This document shows positions 30,543 through 38,763 of a DNA stretch of 64,000 nucleotides, piece after piece. The stretch lies in NCBI GenBank assembly GCA_965206125.1, contig CBDBIN010000044.1, positions 186,001 through 250,000 of the forward strand. Direction: 5' to 3'. The stretch comes from CAXWPM01 sp965206125 (GTDB taxonomy: Bacteria > Acidobacteriota > Terriglobia > 20CM-2-55-15). Under the pieces are notes generated by a model. It saw nothing but the letters and a program-made list of their open reading frames with translations, had not been told where the DNA came from and did not search any database. The first letter of the stretch is position 1, and every line of letters starts with the position of its first letter. The translations under genes were made by a program, and so were the position numbers.

Positions 30543-31022
30543 ATGGAAAAGACAATTTCGAAAATTCTCGGCCAGTATGAAACCGTCAAGCTCAGCCGGA
30601 GAGAGTTGATTCAGGGGTTGGCGTTGCTCGCCGCGGGCGCCGGCGCTGCCGGCAGGGCCGAAGCCGCCCAGGGGGCCCCATTCAAGGCCATCGGGCTGAA
30701 CCACACGTCCTACGTCGTCGGCGACCTGGCACAATCACGGGACTGGTACCGGGACCTGCTGGGCATGGAAGTGCTTCGCGACGACGAGAACGTCGTCTAC
30801 ATGGGATTTGGCGACAGCTTTATCGTCATGCGGTCCCGGGAAGGCGCACCAGTTGTTAGTCACATTGCCTACACGATCGAGGACTTTGACCTGAACGCAG
30901 TCGAGGCTGTGCTGCGCGCACGCGGCTTCGAACCGCGCGAGGACAGTCAGAGCTTCCACGTGACAGATCCTGACGGATACGACGTCCAGATTTCGTCGGT
31001 GGAAATGACGGCTCGGAGCTGA
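30543..31022 (+). CDS. Tat-exported VOC/glyoxalase-fold protein
   Basis: The ATG at 30543 has GGGAGGT five bases upstream. Residues 16-44 form a twin-arginine signal (SRRELIQGLALLAAG to EAAQ). The rest is a single vicinal-oxygen-chelate module pair with LNHTSYVVGDLAQSRDWYRD and SHIAYTIEDFDL supplying candidate metal ligands His; the last ligand position, usually Glu in DPDGxxIE, reads DPDGYDVQ here. It is probably a dioxygenase- or lyase-like metal protein of unknown substrate, acting outside the cytoplasm. It is separated from the ankyrin operon by a terminator and from the next gene by 91 bases. Confidence 0.82.
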   Translation: MEKTISKILGQYETVKLSRRELIQGLALLAAGAGAAGRAEAAQGAPFKAIGLNHTSYVVGDLAQSRDWYRDLLGMEVLRDDENVVYMGFGDSFIVMRSREGAPVVSHIAYTIEDFDLNAVEAVLRARGFEPREDSQSFHVTDPDGYDVQISSVEMTARS

Positions 31023-31113
31023 CAACCATCGACGGAGTAGGGCCGCTGGGCTGCTCTTCTACCTGGCAAACCGACGTCTTCATCGAAAAAGTGTATGACT
31101 TGTCGCGGGAAGA

Positions 31114-31962
31114 ATGGACGCCGTTGTAGCAGGGATCGCAGTTGTCGTCGCCGGCCTTGTCTTTCTGGGATATCGCTATCGGCCCTGGGAGTTCTTGCGA
31201 GCCGTGCAGCGGCAACCAGCCGCGATAGTAAGACAAGTTTCATGGGAGAAACGGGGTCCGACACCGGAGGGAGAGAACGGGTTTACACCACAGGGATTGA
31301 CATGGGTGAATGACCGTCTGCTGTTCGCGAACAGCTGGCAGAACGACAAGTCACGGGTTTATCGCATCGACCCGGCAAGCATGGAAATCGAAGCTCATTT
31401 CGACATGCCTGCGGGCGCCAACCACACGAGTGGGCTGGCCTGGGACGGCAAGTATTTGTGGGCCGTAGACTACCTGACCAACTTTTGCTATCGAATCGAT
31501 CTGGAGCGATCCTTCGCACAGCAGGGGGCGCGTGTTGTCGGCAGCTTCGACACGACGCTACGCGGTACGAGCGCGGCTTGCTTCGTAACGATTGAAGGGA
31601 AAACCCTTCTGGCGATTTCCGACTACATGAACTCGAGGCGTACGATCTTTGTGGACTATGAGTCCGCCATGGCTGACGGCAGTGCCAGGAATCACATCGA
31701 GTTTTCGTACAAGAACGAAGGACTGTCGCAGGGACTCGAGTTCGACGGTCGCTATCTGTACGAAGCCGAAAATAAGCTCGGGAACGACGTCATCAACAAG
31801 ATCGATATTCAGATGCTGTTGGATAGGGGGAATTCCAGAAGCTCGACGATCACTCAGTACAACGCTCCGCATAGAGGAGTGGAAGACCTGGCGTGGGACG
31901 GCCGCTTGTTCTGGACGTCGGACGAGTTGTCGTTTCGATTCTACAGGGGTGAGCTTCGGTGA
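31114..31962 (+). CDS. membrane-anchored beta-propeller protein
   Basis: The 282-residue protein has one N-terminal membrane helix (AVVAGIAVVVAGLVFLGYRY) and a propeller-like remainder with repeated GLTWVNDRLLFAN, GLAWDGKYLWAVD, GLEFDGRYLYEAEN and DLAWDGRLFWTSD blades. It resembles glutaminyl-cyclotransferase or SMP-30 type propellers but has no decisive catalytic motif, so a binding role is as likely. GGGAAG lies directly before the ATG. Its stop overlaps the next gene's GTG by four bases, starting a run of five coupled genes. Confidence 0.7.
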   Translation: MDAVVAGIAVVVAGLVFLGYRYRPWEFLRAVQRQPAAIVRQVSWEKRGPTPEGENGFTPQGLTWVNDRLLFANSWQNDKSRVYRIDPASMEIEAHFDMPAGANHTSGLAWDGKYLWAVDYLTNFCYRIDLERSFAQQGARVVGSFDTTLRGTSAACFVTIEGKTLLAISDYMNSRRTIFVDYESAMADGSARNHIEFSYKNEGLSQGLEFDGRYLYEAENKLGNDVINKIDIQMLLDRGNSRSSTITQYNAPHRGVEDLAWDGRLFWTSDELSFRFYRGELR

Positions 31963-32156
31963 AAACGGTCGACGCAGTGCGTGATAGCACCGACCAGGAA
32001 AGCGGCAAGCGCTTGAGCCTCGTTCTGGCGGTACGTCAGTTTTACGAGTCGATACCGGTTTGGCCCTTGAACATGAAACTGTTCGCATCCCAGTTGGGTT
32101 CACTCGTACTGCTCGCAATGTCTCAGGTGCTTCTGCCCTACCTTGTTAGCTCGTGA
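31959..32156 (+). CDS. small membrane protein (65 aa) of the lipid cassette
   Basis: The GTG start lies inside the stop of the preceding gene, and the TGA stop lies inside the GTG start of the next gene, so both junctions are four-base overlaps. The N-terminal 40 residues are polar, and residues 41-62 (FASQLGSLVLLAMSQVLLPY) can span the membrane. No family is recognised. The exact overlaps on both sides argue that it is a real, co-translated subunit, perhaps a partner of the adjacent phosphatidyltransferase. Confidence 0.65.
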   Translation: MKTVDAVRDSTDQESGKRLSLVLAVRQFYESIPVWPLNMKLFASQLGSLVLLAMSQVLLPYLVSS

Positions 32157-32776
32157 GCCTCCTTCAAACTACCAACCCGTCGGTATGGCTGAACGCAATC
32201 ACGTTCGTCAGAATTCCTCTCGCCGGGTTTGTCGCCGTGCTGCTGGCACGGCCTGGCATAGAAGTGCCGGCAACCCGGGTGGCGTTGGTCTGTATCGTGC
32301 TGATAGAGCTGTCCGACTGGCTCGACGGCAAGCTCGCACGTCGGTACGGTTTGACGACGAAGTTCGGTAGCGTCTTCGATCCTTTCGCCGATGCTGTTTC
32401 ACGCTTCCTGGTTTTCTGGGGCCTGACTCAAATTGGATATTGCGCCGCGTACGTCGTCCCGGTCATCGTCGTCCGGGATGTGAGCGTCGCCTACATTCGA
32501 ACCTGGCTGGTAGGCGTCGGAGCCAGCGCGGGTGCGCGTTGGAGCGGAAAAGCCAAAGCTGTAGTCCAGGGAGCCGGTGCGTTGGCCTTGATTCTGGGCC
32601 CTTCCTTCTGGGGCGGCTGGTGGACAACCGTCAGCAGTGGTGTCAGCCTCGTTGTTGCGTTGGTCGTTGGCGCGTCGCTGCTCGACTACTCTATTGCTGC
32701 CATCAACGTGTCCCGTCAGGGAACCAGATCGGAACCACAGCCTACGTCAGACGACGGAGCGGGAATGGGGCGTTGA
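32153..32776 (+). CDS. CDP-alcohol phosphatidyltransferase family protein
   Basis: The 207-residue integral membrane enzyme carries the complete family signature: Asp55, Asp58-Gly59, Ala62-Arg63, Gly72, Asp76 and Asp80 (within SDWLDGKLARRYG and KFGSVFDPFAD). It should move a phosphatidyl group from CDP-diacylglycerol to an alcohol acceptor. It is nearest in layout to phosphatidylglycerophosphate synthase, but the acceptor cannot be read. About six membrane helices are visible. The GTG start overlaps the preceding stop by four bases and the stop overlaps the next ATG by one. Confidence 0.88.
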   Translation: MSLLQTTNPSVWLNAITFVRIPLAGFVAVLLARPGIEVPATRVALVCIVLIELSDWLDGKLARRYGLTTKFGSVFDPFADAVSRFLVFWGLTQIGYCAAYVVPVIVVRDVSVAYIRTWLVGVGASAGARWSGKAKAVVQGAGALALILGPSFWGGWWTTVSSGVSLVVALVVGASLLDYSIAAINVSRQGTRSEPQPTSDDGAGMGR

Positions 32777-33528
32777 TGATTTTCAAAGAGGGCTTGACCG
32801 GTTTTGGACGGATTCATCATCGATTTCTCAACGATCTGACCTTACTCGAGCGGTTTCGCAGTCGGCCGCCTTCGCCGCACTTGACCGAGGTTGCCGAAGG
32901 CGATCTCTGCTGGTACGTGAACGGTAGCGAGATCGTGGCGGCGTTCGTTCATCCTTCGGGACTGAACAGAATCCCTACGCTGAACGAAATCCGAACTGGC
33001 ATTGAACGGGGCAGCATTGCTCAACTCGATGACGTGCTCGATCGACGCTTTGACGACATCCCACTGGTGGTAGAACTGAAGACAGGCATTGGGAACGTGA
33101 CACGGGCGATGGAGTACATACTCGACAGACTCGAGGGCGCGGCGCTCGGACGATACTGGGTGGATTCGTTTTCGCCCGGACTACTCGCCACGGTCAAGAA
33201 GGTTTCACCAGGCACTCCAACAAGCCTGCACACGCGACTCGGAGTCTATGGGCCAATCTTCATAAAGACGAGCTTTGAGGCGGTTCCCGTCGCTCCGAAG
33301 CTGTTGGCCTACCTGGACCAGGCCGACGCGATCACCGTAACGTACAAATATTCCCCGGCTCGGTTTCTCAAGGGAATCGGCGCAACCATCGACGGTATCC
33401 ATTCCAGCCTCGCCCACGCGGGTAAGTTCCTTATCCTCGGTGGCGTGGACAACCAGGAGGTGTTCGACGAGGCCGAGAGTTCGTCCGCCGTGGCAGCTTA
33501 CGTAAAATGGGAGCTGGATGAACAATGA
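32776..33528 (+). CDS. glycerophosphodiester phosphodiesterase-like TIM-barrel protein
   Basis: The ATG at 32776 shares its first base with the preceding TGA. The 250-residue product looks like a GDPD barrel: LVVELKTG near residue 98 recalls the VEIK motif, WVDSFSPGLLATVKK the conserved SF-P-L segment, and TSLHTRLG the strand after it. The early HRG/HD catalytic pair is not obvious (HHRFLND occurs at 14-20), so the protein could have lost activity or belong to a divergent branch. It has no signal peptide, so it would act in the cytoplasm on lipid head-group diesters. Confidence 0.55.
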   Translation: MIFKEGLTGFGRIHHRFLNDLTLLERFRSRPPSPHLTEVAEGDLCWYVNGSEIVAAFVHPSGLNRIPTLNEIRTGIERGSIAQLDDVLDRRFDDIPLVVELKTGIGNVTRAMEYILDRLEGAALGRYWVDSFSPGLLATVKKVSPGTPTSLHTRLGVYGPIFIKTSFEAVPVAPKLLAYLDQADAITVTYKYSPARFLKGIGATIDGIHSSLAHAGKFLILGGVDNQEVFDEAESSSAVAAYVKWELDEQ

Positions 33529-34088
33529 TCGCCATCGATTACGACGGCGTCGTGGCCGATACGAACGCGCTTAAAGCTCAATGGATCCAGGAACACCTGG
33601 GCATTGATGTGCCGAACTACCTCTGTGACCGCACCAGTTGCGTTCCGCTTATCGGAAAGGACAACTACGAAATCATGGGGGGCCAGGTGTACGAGAGCTC
33701 GGCCAGTGCCGACACACCCCTCGTCGAGGGCGCGTCCGACGCTCTGAAAACGTTGGCGAGTAGTGGCCCACTGTACCTTCTGTCGGCCAGAACCGACCAA
33801 CGTCTGTTGTATGCTCGGACCTGGCTCGAGCGGCACGGTCTGGCCGACCTGTTCGAAGCGTTCGTGCCAGCGCCGAAGCAGCCGAAACTCGATGTTGCGT
33901 CTGAACTGGGTTGCAAGGTTCTCGTGGATGACGACGCGCGCCATCTTTCGCCGGCACGAACTTCGGTTGGTGGAATCCTGCTGAAGGTGGGGCTCACTGG
34001 CGGGCTGAGAGTTCCGGCGGGAATCGAAGTGGCTTCATCCTGGGATGATGCGCTGGCAGTAATACTCGACCGGATCCAAGCTACCTGA
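33525..34088 (+). CDS. HAD-like hydrolase (5'-nucleotidase C type)
   Basis: The 187-residue protein starts IAIDYDGVVADTN, giving nucleophile Asp5 and acid Asp7. Motif II is LLSARTDQR and motif IV is KVLVDDDARHLSPA. A small cap lies between the first two motifs. It may dephosphorylate a phosphatidyl-alcohol phosphate made by the phosphatidyltransferase two genes upstream, in the way PgpA-type phosphatases act, but that is inference from position. ATGA overlap with the preceding gene shows translational coupling. Confidence 0.75.
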   Translation: MIAIDYDGVVADTNALKAQWIQEHLGIDVPNYLCDRTSCVPLIGKDNYEIMGGQVYESSASADTPLVEGASDALKTLASSGPLYLLSARTDQRLLYARTWLERHGLADLFEAFVPAPKQPKLDVASELGCKVLVDDDARHLSPARTSVGGILLKVGLTGGLRVPAGIEVASSWDDALAVILDRIQAT

Positions 34089-34158
34089 GACGGCGGCGCC
34101 GAGGTCCCGCAGCCCGACTGGCTGATTTGCCGTACGTCAGTGACGGCACTCACTTGAC

Positions 34159-35037
34159 ATGCAAACAGCAGTGATCATAAACCCCGCGGCCGGTTGGAGC
34201 GGAGCAGAGCAGAGCGGGCGGCGGGTAGATCTGGCCTGGCAAGTCCTGCGGAGGTATGACCCAAGGGCCGAAGTCTTCGTAACGGAAGGGCGCGGGGATG
34301 GCACGCGGATCGCCAGGGAAATGGCAGCGCAAGGTTGTTCGAAAATTATCGCCTGGGGTGGGGACGGAACCGTCAACGAAGTCGTACCGATTGTCGTCGA
34401 GCAAGGCATCACTCTCGGAATCGTGCCGGCTGGCACGGGTAACGGCCTCGCAAAAGAGCTGAAGTTGGATCGGCGGCCGGAACGGGCGCTCGTCACCGCA
34501 CTCAAGGGCCGTCCTCAGCGAATTGACGTGGGCGAGCTGGGGGGTCGGATGTTCGTAAACGTGGCCGGGATTGGATTCGACGCGCACGTGGGGCGTCTCT
34601 TTAATACACGGAAGCGACGACGCCCGATCGGGTACATCACAACAACGATCAGCGAGCTCTTCAAATATTCCCCGGCTGAGTACTCCATCGTTCTCGGCAA
34701 CGAGACGCACCGGCGGCGGGCCTTGACTGTCGCCTTGGCCAACTCGCGACAGTACGGAGGCGGTGCGTTTATCGCCCCGCAGGCCCAACTTGACGACGGA
34801 AAGTTACAATTGGTAGTCGTCGACGCCGAGTCCACCGCGCTTCGGAGCCTTTGGAAGGCCCGACACCTGTACCTTCGTTCCATGAATCGCGCGAGAGGAG
34901 TGCTCACCCAGCGTGTTGAAAGTGTCACCATCCTCAGCGAATCGGATATCTGCTTCCACGTCGACGGCGAGGTGATGACCGGGCCTTCGCAATTAACGGC
35001 AAAGGTCCACCCTGGAGCGCTCCGAGTCTGTGTATGA
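34159..35037 (+). CDS. diacylglycerol kinase-family lipid kinase (YegS/LCB5-like)
   Basis: The 292-residue protein has the DAGK catalytic domain with NPAAG at 8-12, GGDGT at 67-71 and PAGTGNGLAKEL at about 95-106, followed by the beta-sandwich C-terminal domain. It should phosphorylate diacylglycerol or a related lipid with ATP, feeding phosphatidate back to CDP-diacylglycerol. It stands 70 bases after the HAD gene and 41 bases before the truncated gene at 35079, most likely in one transcript. Confidence 0.9.
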   Translation: MQTAVIINPAAGWSGAEQSGRRVDLAWQVLRRYDPRAEVFVTEGRGDGTRIAREMAAQGCSKIIAWGGDGTVNEVVPIVVEQGITLGIVPAGTGNGLAKELKLDRRPERALVTALKGRPQRIDVGELGGRMFVNVAGIGFDAHVGRLFNTRKRRRPIGYITTTISELFKYSPAEYSIVLGNETHRRRALTVALANSRQYGGGAFIAPQAQLDDGKLQLVVVDAESTALRSLWKARHLYLRSMNRARGVLTQRVESVTILSESDICFHVDGEVMTGPSQLTAKVHPGALRVCV

Positions 35038-35078
35038 TTCCACTAAATGGGTCCCTTTGACCTAAGGAGGATGCACTC

Positions 35079-35807
35079 ATGGCGAACAAGCAGGTAACTC
35101 TGATTCTGAACGCGGCCAATCGAACGCTTTGGCAGGGTGGCGCCTTCACGCTACGGATACACCGACAAGATTCGAACGGTATCAAGGCCATGCGGTTCCA
35201 GACGTCGAACGGACCGCGGCGGACCAAGCTGGAGTCCGACCAACCCACGCTGCAACTCGATCTGGACCTGGCTTTCAACCGGGGTCAACGGTACATCCTC
35301 CACGCCGACGCACCCGGCCATCGAGGGATATTCCACGTCCTCCATCGTCGCAGCTTCATTTCGAGGGAGGATGGCGCGGACCTCGAACGGCCGGATGCGA
35401 TCGTCCGCACGATCATGATCCCTGACAGGGCCGCCTCTTCCGATCTCGACGGTGGATTCGACAAACTCAGAGACCGCGGGTCGCCCCTCGTCGAGACAGG
35501 CATCGGAATTTCCCGAGATGAGTATCAAGCACTGACGCCTTCGGCGAAGATGGCCATGCTGAACATCGAGGCGAAACTACGGTCGACAAGGATTGACGGA
35601 ACCCCCCTCGGAGCGTCGGTTACCGGCCTGCGCCGCGTCAAGCCGGACCGGATCTTCGTGATGATGAAACCTCCGATCAAGGACATGGTCGACCGATCCG
35701 GGGCTTTCGCACCGGCGCCGGGTCACGGTTCTGGTGCAGATAGGATTGTCGGAGCGATAAGACCAGGAGTGTGCCGCAGCGATGCGGACTATGCTGCCAT
35801 GACGTGA
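35079..35807 (+). CDS. hypothetical protein, 3' end replaced by IS6-family element
   Basis: GGAGG lies nine bases before the ATG. Native sequence covers residues 1-216 only; the element begins at 35727, and the last 26 residues are read from IS sequence. The native part has a beta-rich first half (LQLDLDLAFNRGQRYILHAD) and a helical middle (YQALTPSAKMAMLNIEAKL). No family is recognised. The position suggests it belonged to the lipid cassette, and the loss of its C-terminus may have inactivated it. Confidence 0.65.
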   Translation: MANKQVTLILNAANRTLWQGGAFTLRIHRQDSNGIKAMRFQTSNGPRRTKLESDQPTLQLDLDLAFNRGQRYILHADAPGHRGIFHVLHRRSFISREDGADLERPDAIVRTIMIPDRAASSDLDGGFDKLRDRGSPLVETGIGISRDEYQALTPSAKMAMLNIEAKLRSTRIDGTPLGASVTGLRRVKPDRIFVMMKPPIKDMVDRSGAFAPAPGHGSGADRIVGAIRPGVCRSDADYAAMT

Positions 35808-36554
35808 CGCCAGATCACCGCAGGATTCGACTGCAATGTGATCGGAATTGCGAACTGGCGTTTGTGGATCTTCTGCGCCAGCTCGATGCCGGTAATCACC
35901 CGTCGCGCATTGTAGAACGTCTTGAATCCCAACATCGGCCGCAATCGCCCCTTCACCCGGCGGTGGTCCTGCTCCACCACGTTGTTCAGGTATTGACAGC
36001 AACGAATCTTCACCGGGTTCCGTCCCCGGAAGTTGAACTCCCCGTTCATTCCCATGCGACGTAGCGCGCTATGGCTCGGCCGGTGGCCATCCAGGGTGAT
36101 GCTGTGTGGCTCCGGATGATGCTTCAGTGCCTTGCGAAAGAATGCCTTCGCTGCCGCAATGCCGCGTGTTCGACTCAGATAGAACTCCACGGTGTTGCCC
36201 TGTCCATCCACGGCGCGGTACAGATACATCCACTGGCCCCGAACCTTGATGAACGTTTCATCGACTCGCCAGCTTCCTCCTACCGGTCGCTCGAATCGGC
36301 GCCAGCGCTTTTCGCACGTTTCGGCATAGCGAACCACCCAACGCAAGATTGTGGTGTGCGAAATCGACAAGCCCCGCTCACCAAGAATCACGACCAAATC
36401 CCGGTAGCTGAGTTTGAAGCGAAAATACCAGCGAAGGCAGAGGAGAATGATGTCGTCTTCGAACCAACGTCCGGCAAATAGAGGATTCCGTTTCGTTTTG
36501 CGATGCGCCATATCCCATTATCGCCAATTCCCTTGGGCTGTCTGCACCAGAACC
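35727..36554 (-). mobile_element. IS6-family insertion sequence (828 bp)
   Basis: The element is bounded by 14-bp perfect inverted repeats GGTTCTGGTGCAGA (35727-35740 and, inverted, 36541-36554), which resemble the IS6/IS257 ends. One transposase gene fills it. The eight bases outside each end differ (CGGGTCAC on the left, CCGTGCCT on the right), so there is no target duplication, and the two flanks belong to different genes. Confidence 0.9.
35789..36511 (-). CDS. IS6-family DDE transposase
   Basis: The 240-residue protein has the IS6 layout: a short N-terminal helix-turn-helix (SYRDLVVILGERGLSISHTT) and a DDE catalytic core with Asp in WRVDETFIK, Asp in ITLDGH and Glu in NNVVEQDHRRVK. The usual IS6 ending RxxxGIELAQKIHKRQ is present. 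It appears intact. The element's replicative mechanism makes cointegrates and adjacent deletions, which fits the two truncated flanking genes. Confidence 0.95.
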   Translation of the reverse strand: MAHRKTKRNPLFAGRWFEDDIILLCLRWYFRFKLSYRDLVVILGERGLSISHTTILRWVVRYAETCEKRWRRFERPVGGSWRVDETFIKVRGQWMYLYRAVDGQGNTVEFYLSRTRGIAAAKAFFRKALKHHPEPHSITLDGHRPSHSALRRMGMNGEFNFRGRNPVKIRCCQYLNNVVEQDHRRVKGRLRPMLGFKTFYNARRVITGIELAQKIHKRQFAIPITLQSNPAVIWRHVMAA

Positions 36555-38754
36555 CCGTGCCTACCGAATCCAGGATCGACGTGCCCTCCCACTGGACGAC
36601 GAGCTGTCGTTCGCCGGGGTCGCCGGTCACGAGCGTCGTGGCACGGGCGTCGTCAACGAGGATCAGATCATCGAAGTAGGGCGCAATCAACGCCGGCGGT
36701 ATGGTCCCTTCGCTACCGCTGGGACGTTCCACGGTTTTCGCTGGGAGCGAGGCGTTCTGAAACTCGGGAAGCGACGCGCCTTCGAGACTGATCCACCCGT
36801 TGGTGGCGATCGAGATCCGCGTGCCCGCGACAAAGGTGTCGGTGAACAGGCTGAACGAGAACGGAAGCTCCATGAAGAAAACCGAGTCGTCTTCGTTGAT
36901 GAAATCGAGTTCGGTGCCACCGGACGCGGGCGACGCATCCACGAACCGGAAGCCGGCTGGAGCGACGTTCGAACTCATCTCCAATTCGGTTACCATGAAC
37001 AATGGGCCTTCGGCGACAACTCCGAAAACCTCCACCGTGACGTCTCCGGTGGTCGCGCCGAACGGCACAACCGTTTGAATCTGGGTGCGAGTCGTTTGGA
37101 CGACGTTGGCGCGGACGCCGTTGAACCGAACCTCCACATGCTGGCGGCGAATGTCGAAGTTCTCTCCCTCGATCGTCACGAGCGTCGTCGGAGGACCGAC
37201 GAGCGGAGCCACGGTAGAAATCGCCGGCGGTGGTCCGGAGTAGTCGAAGCCGCCTTCGAGCAGTCCCCAGGTGCCGTCCGGGTTGATGATGTGGACGTTG
37301 GCAGGTCCGGGTGAGTTCGGAGGAACCGTGACCTGGAGCATGCCCGAGTTCAGGAACTCGAGGTCCTCCCCCGGCAACCCGCGAAACAGCACACTCAACC
37401 CGGGACGAAAATCCTGCCCGATGATCGTCACAACCATGCCTCCGTCGATGGCGCCGGACGAGGGAGCGACTTCGATCTCCGATGGCCGAGGATCGGTAAT
37501 CACCAGAACTCCGCTCAGCACCGAGGGCGAACCGCCCGACAGTCCGGTGACACTCTTCGGGCCGAGCGGCAGGTCAGTGGAAGCCGTCACGGACAGGGTG
37601 GCACTCGTCCGGGCCGTGCGGGAGATGCGCCCACCGAAAACGGGCTCGTCTAGCGTAATTCCGGGGGTCGAAGAAGAGAAAGAGATACCGGCAACGACGT
37701 CCGTGCCCCCTACACGCAGGGTTTCTGTTCCGGTTCGTTCGACCCGTTGGGCAAAAACCGGACGTGTCAGGTTGAAATCAGCGCTATCGGGGAAAACGTC
37801 GATATCCACTTCCCCAGTCGATGTGCCGGCGGAAACGGCCACACTCGGAGCGTCGGCGAGAAAGCGAGTCCCTCCAAAGTAGGTGGCGTCGAAATCCGTC
37901 CGGATCCCATTGAAGAATCCGGGCAGCTGGTCCGATGAGACGGGCAGATCCAGGGGCTCCGCATAGATCCGATAGTCTCCGGGCGGAAGCGATCCCAGTT
38001 CGTACTCTCCATCTTCGTCGGACAGAATCGCCACCAGCGACGTCCCATCTTCGTTCATGGCCACGACGTGCGCTCCGAAGACGGGCACGGAATTGGAGCG
38101 CACGCGGCCGGCAATCGATCCGACCCCTGAGGCGAAGTCCGCGTTCGGGTAGATTTCCCCAACGCCGGCCATGTCGTCGTATTGCAGTGTCCGCTGGTCG
38201 ATCTGCTCGGGTGATGCGAACGGCGCCATGACCGATGAAATGATCCCCGAGTGATCCAGCCCCAGCATGTGCCCGATCTCGTGTGTCAGCACGCCCTGGA
38301 TGTCGAACCTGTTCGCCTCGCCGCTGGTCGTCAGATCGAAAACGGGGTTGAACGCAATGTCCGCTTCCCTGAAGACAACATCTCCGGATTCGAACCGGAA
38401 CCAGGAAAACGTGGCGGCCAGCGTCGTCGTGCCAAGCAGATCGCTGTCGTCGGCGAAGGTAATCAGGTTGGTGCCGTCCAGGCCGACAGAACGCTCCGCG
38501 ATCGTGCCCTCGAAGTCGAATTCGATGTCCGCGCTGGCAACCGCCTCCCACGTCGCAAACGCTTCGTGCGTGGCACCGAATTCGCTGCCGTTCGGAATCT
38601 GGTCCGAGCCCAGTTCGTTGATCGCGTATGAAATCGGCATTTCGGTCCACCGCACCGTGCGCGCACGAGACAGGGTGATGCGGACGTAGGCCAGCGCCGG
38701 CCCGAGCTGGACCAGGAGGATCAGGAGGAGAAGCAGTGCGCGAGTCTTCTTCAA
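36388..38754 (-). CDS. secreted matrixin-type metalloprotease with TIG and nidogen-like domains, 3' end lost to IS6
   Basis: The protein starts with a signal peptide (LLLLLILLVQLGPALA). The zinc protease domain has HEIGHMLGLDHS near residue 165 and a following SVMAP methionine turn. After it come a carboxypeptidase-regulatory-like beta domain (VFGAHVVAMNEDGTS), a long beta region, two IPT/TIG domains (near 440-600) and a nidogen-like segment (SIATNGWISLEG, ALIAPYFDDL). Native sequence stops at 36555, residue about 733; the remaining 55 residues are IS read-through that overlaps the transposase gene. The catalytic part is intact, so a shortened enzyme could still be made. Confidence 0.8.
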   Translation of the reverse strand: MKKTRALLLLLILLVQLGPALAYVRITLSRARTVRWTEMPISYAINELGSDQIPNGSEFGATHEAFATWEAVASADIEFDFEGTIAERSVGLDGTNLITFADDSDLLGTTTLAATFSWFRFESGDVVFREADIAFNPVFDLTTSGEANRFDIQGVLTHEIGHMLGLDHSGIISSVMAPFASPEQIDQRTLQYDDMAGVGEIYPNADFASGVGSIAGRVRSNSVPVFGAHVVAMNEDGTSLVAILSDEDGEYELGSLPPGDYRIYAEPLDLPVSSDQLPGFFNGIRTDFDATYFGGTRFLADAPSVAVSAGTSTGEVDIDVFPDSADFNLTRPVFAQRVERTGTETLRVGGTDVVAGISFSSSTPGITLDEPVFGGRISRTARTSATLSVTASTDLPLGPKSVTGLSGGSPSVLSGVLVITDPRPSEIEVAPSSGAIDGGMVVTIIGQDFRPGLSVLFRGLPGEDLEFLNSGMLQVTVPPNSPGPANVHIINPDGTWGLLEGGFDYSGPPPAISTVAPLVGPPTTLVTIEGENFDIRRQHVEVRFNGVRANVVQTTRTQIQTVVPFGATTGDVTVEVFGVVAEGPLFMVTELEMSSNVAPAGFRFVDASPASGGTELDFINEDDSVFFMELPFSFSLFTDTFVAGTRISIATNGWISLEGASLPEFQNASLPAKTVERPSGSEGTIPPALIAPYFDDLILVDDARATTLVTGDPGERQLVVQWEGTSILDSVGTGFWCRQPKGIGDNGIWRIAKRNGILYLPDVGSKTTSFSSAFAGIFASNSATGIWS

Positions 38755-38763
38755 AGTGAATCT

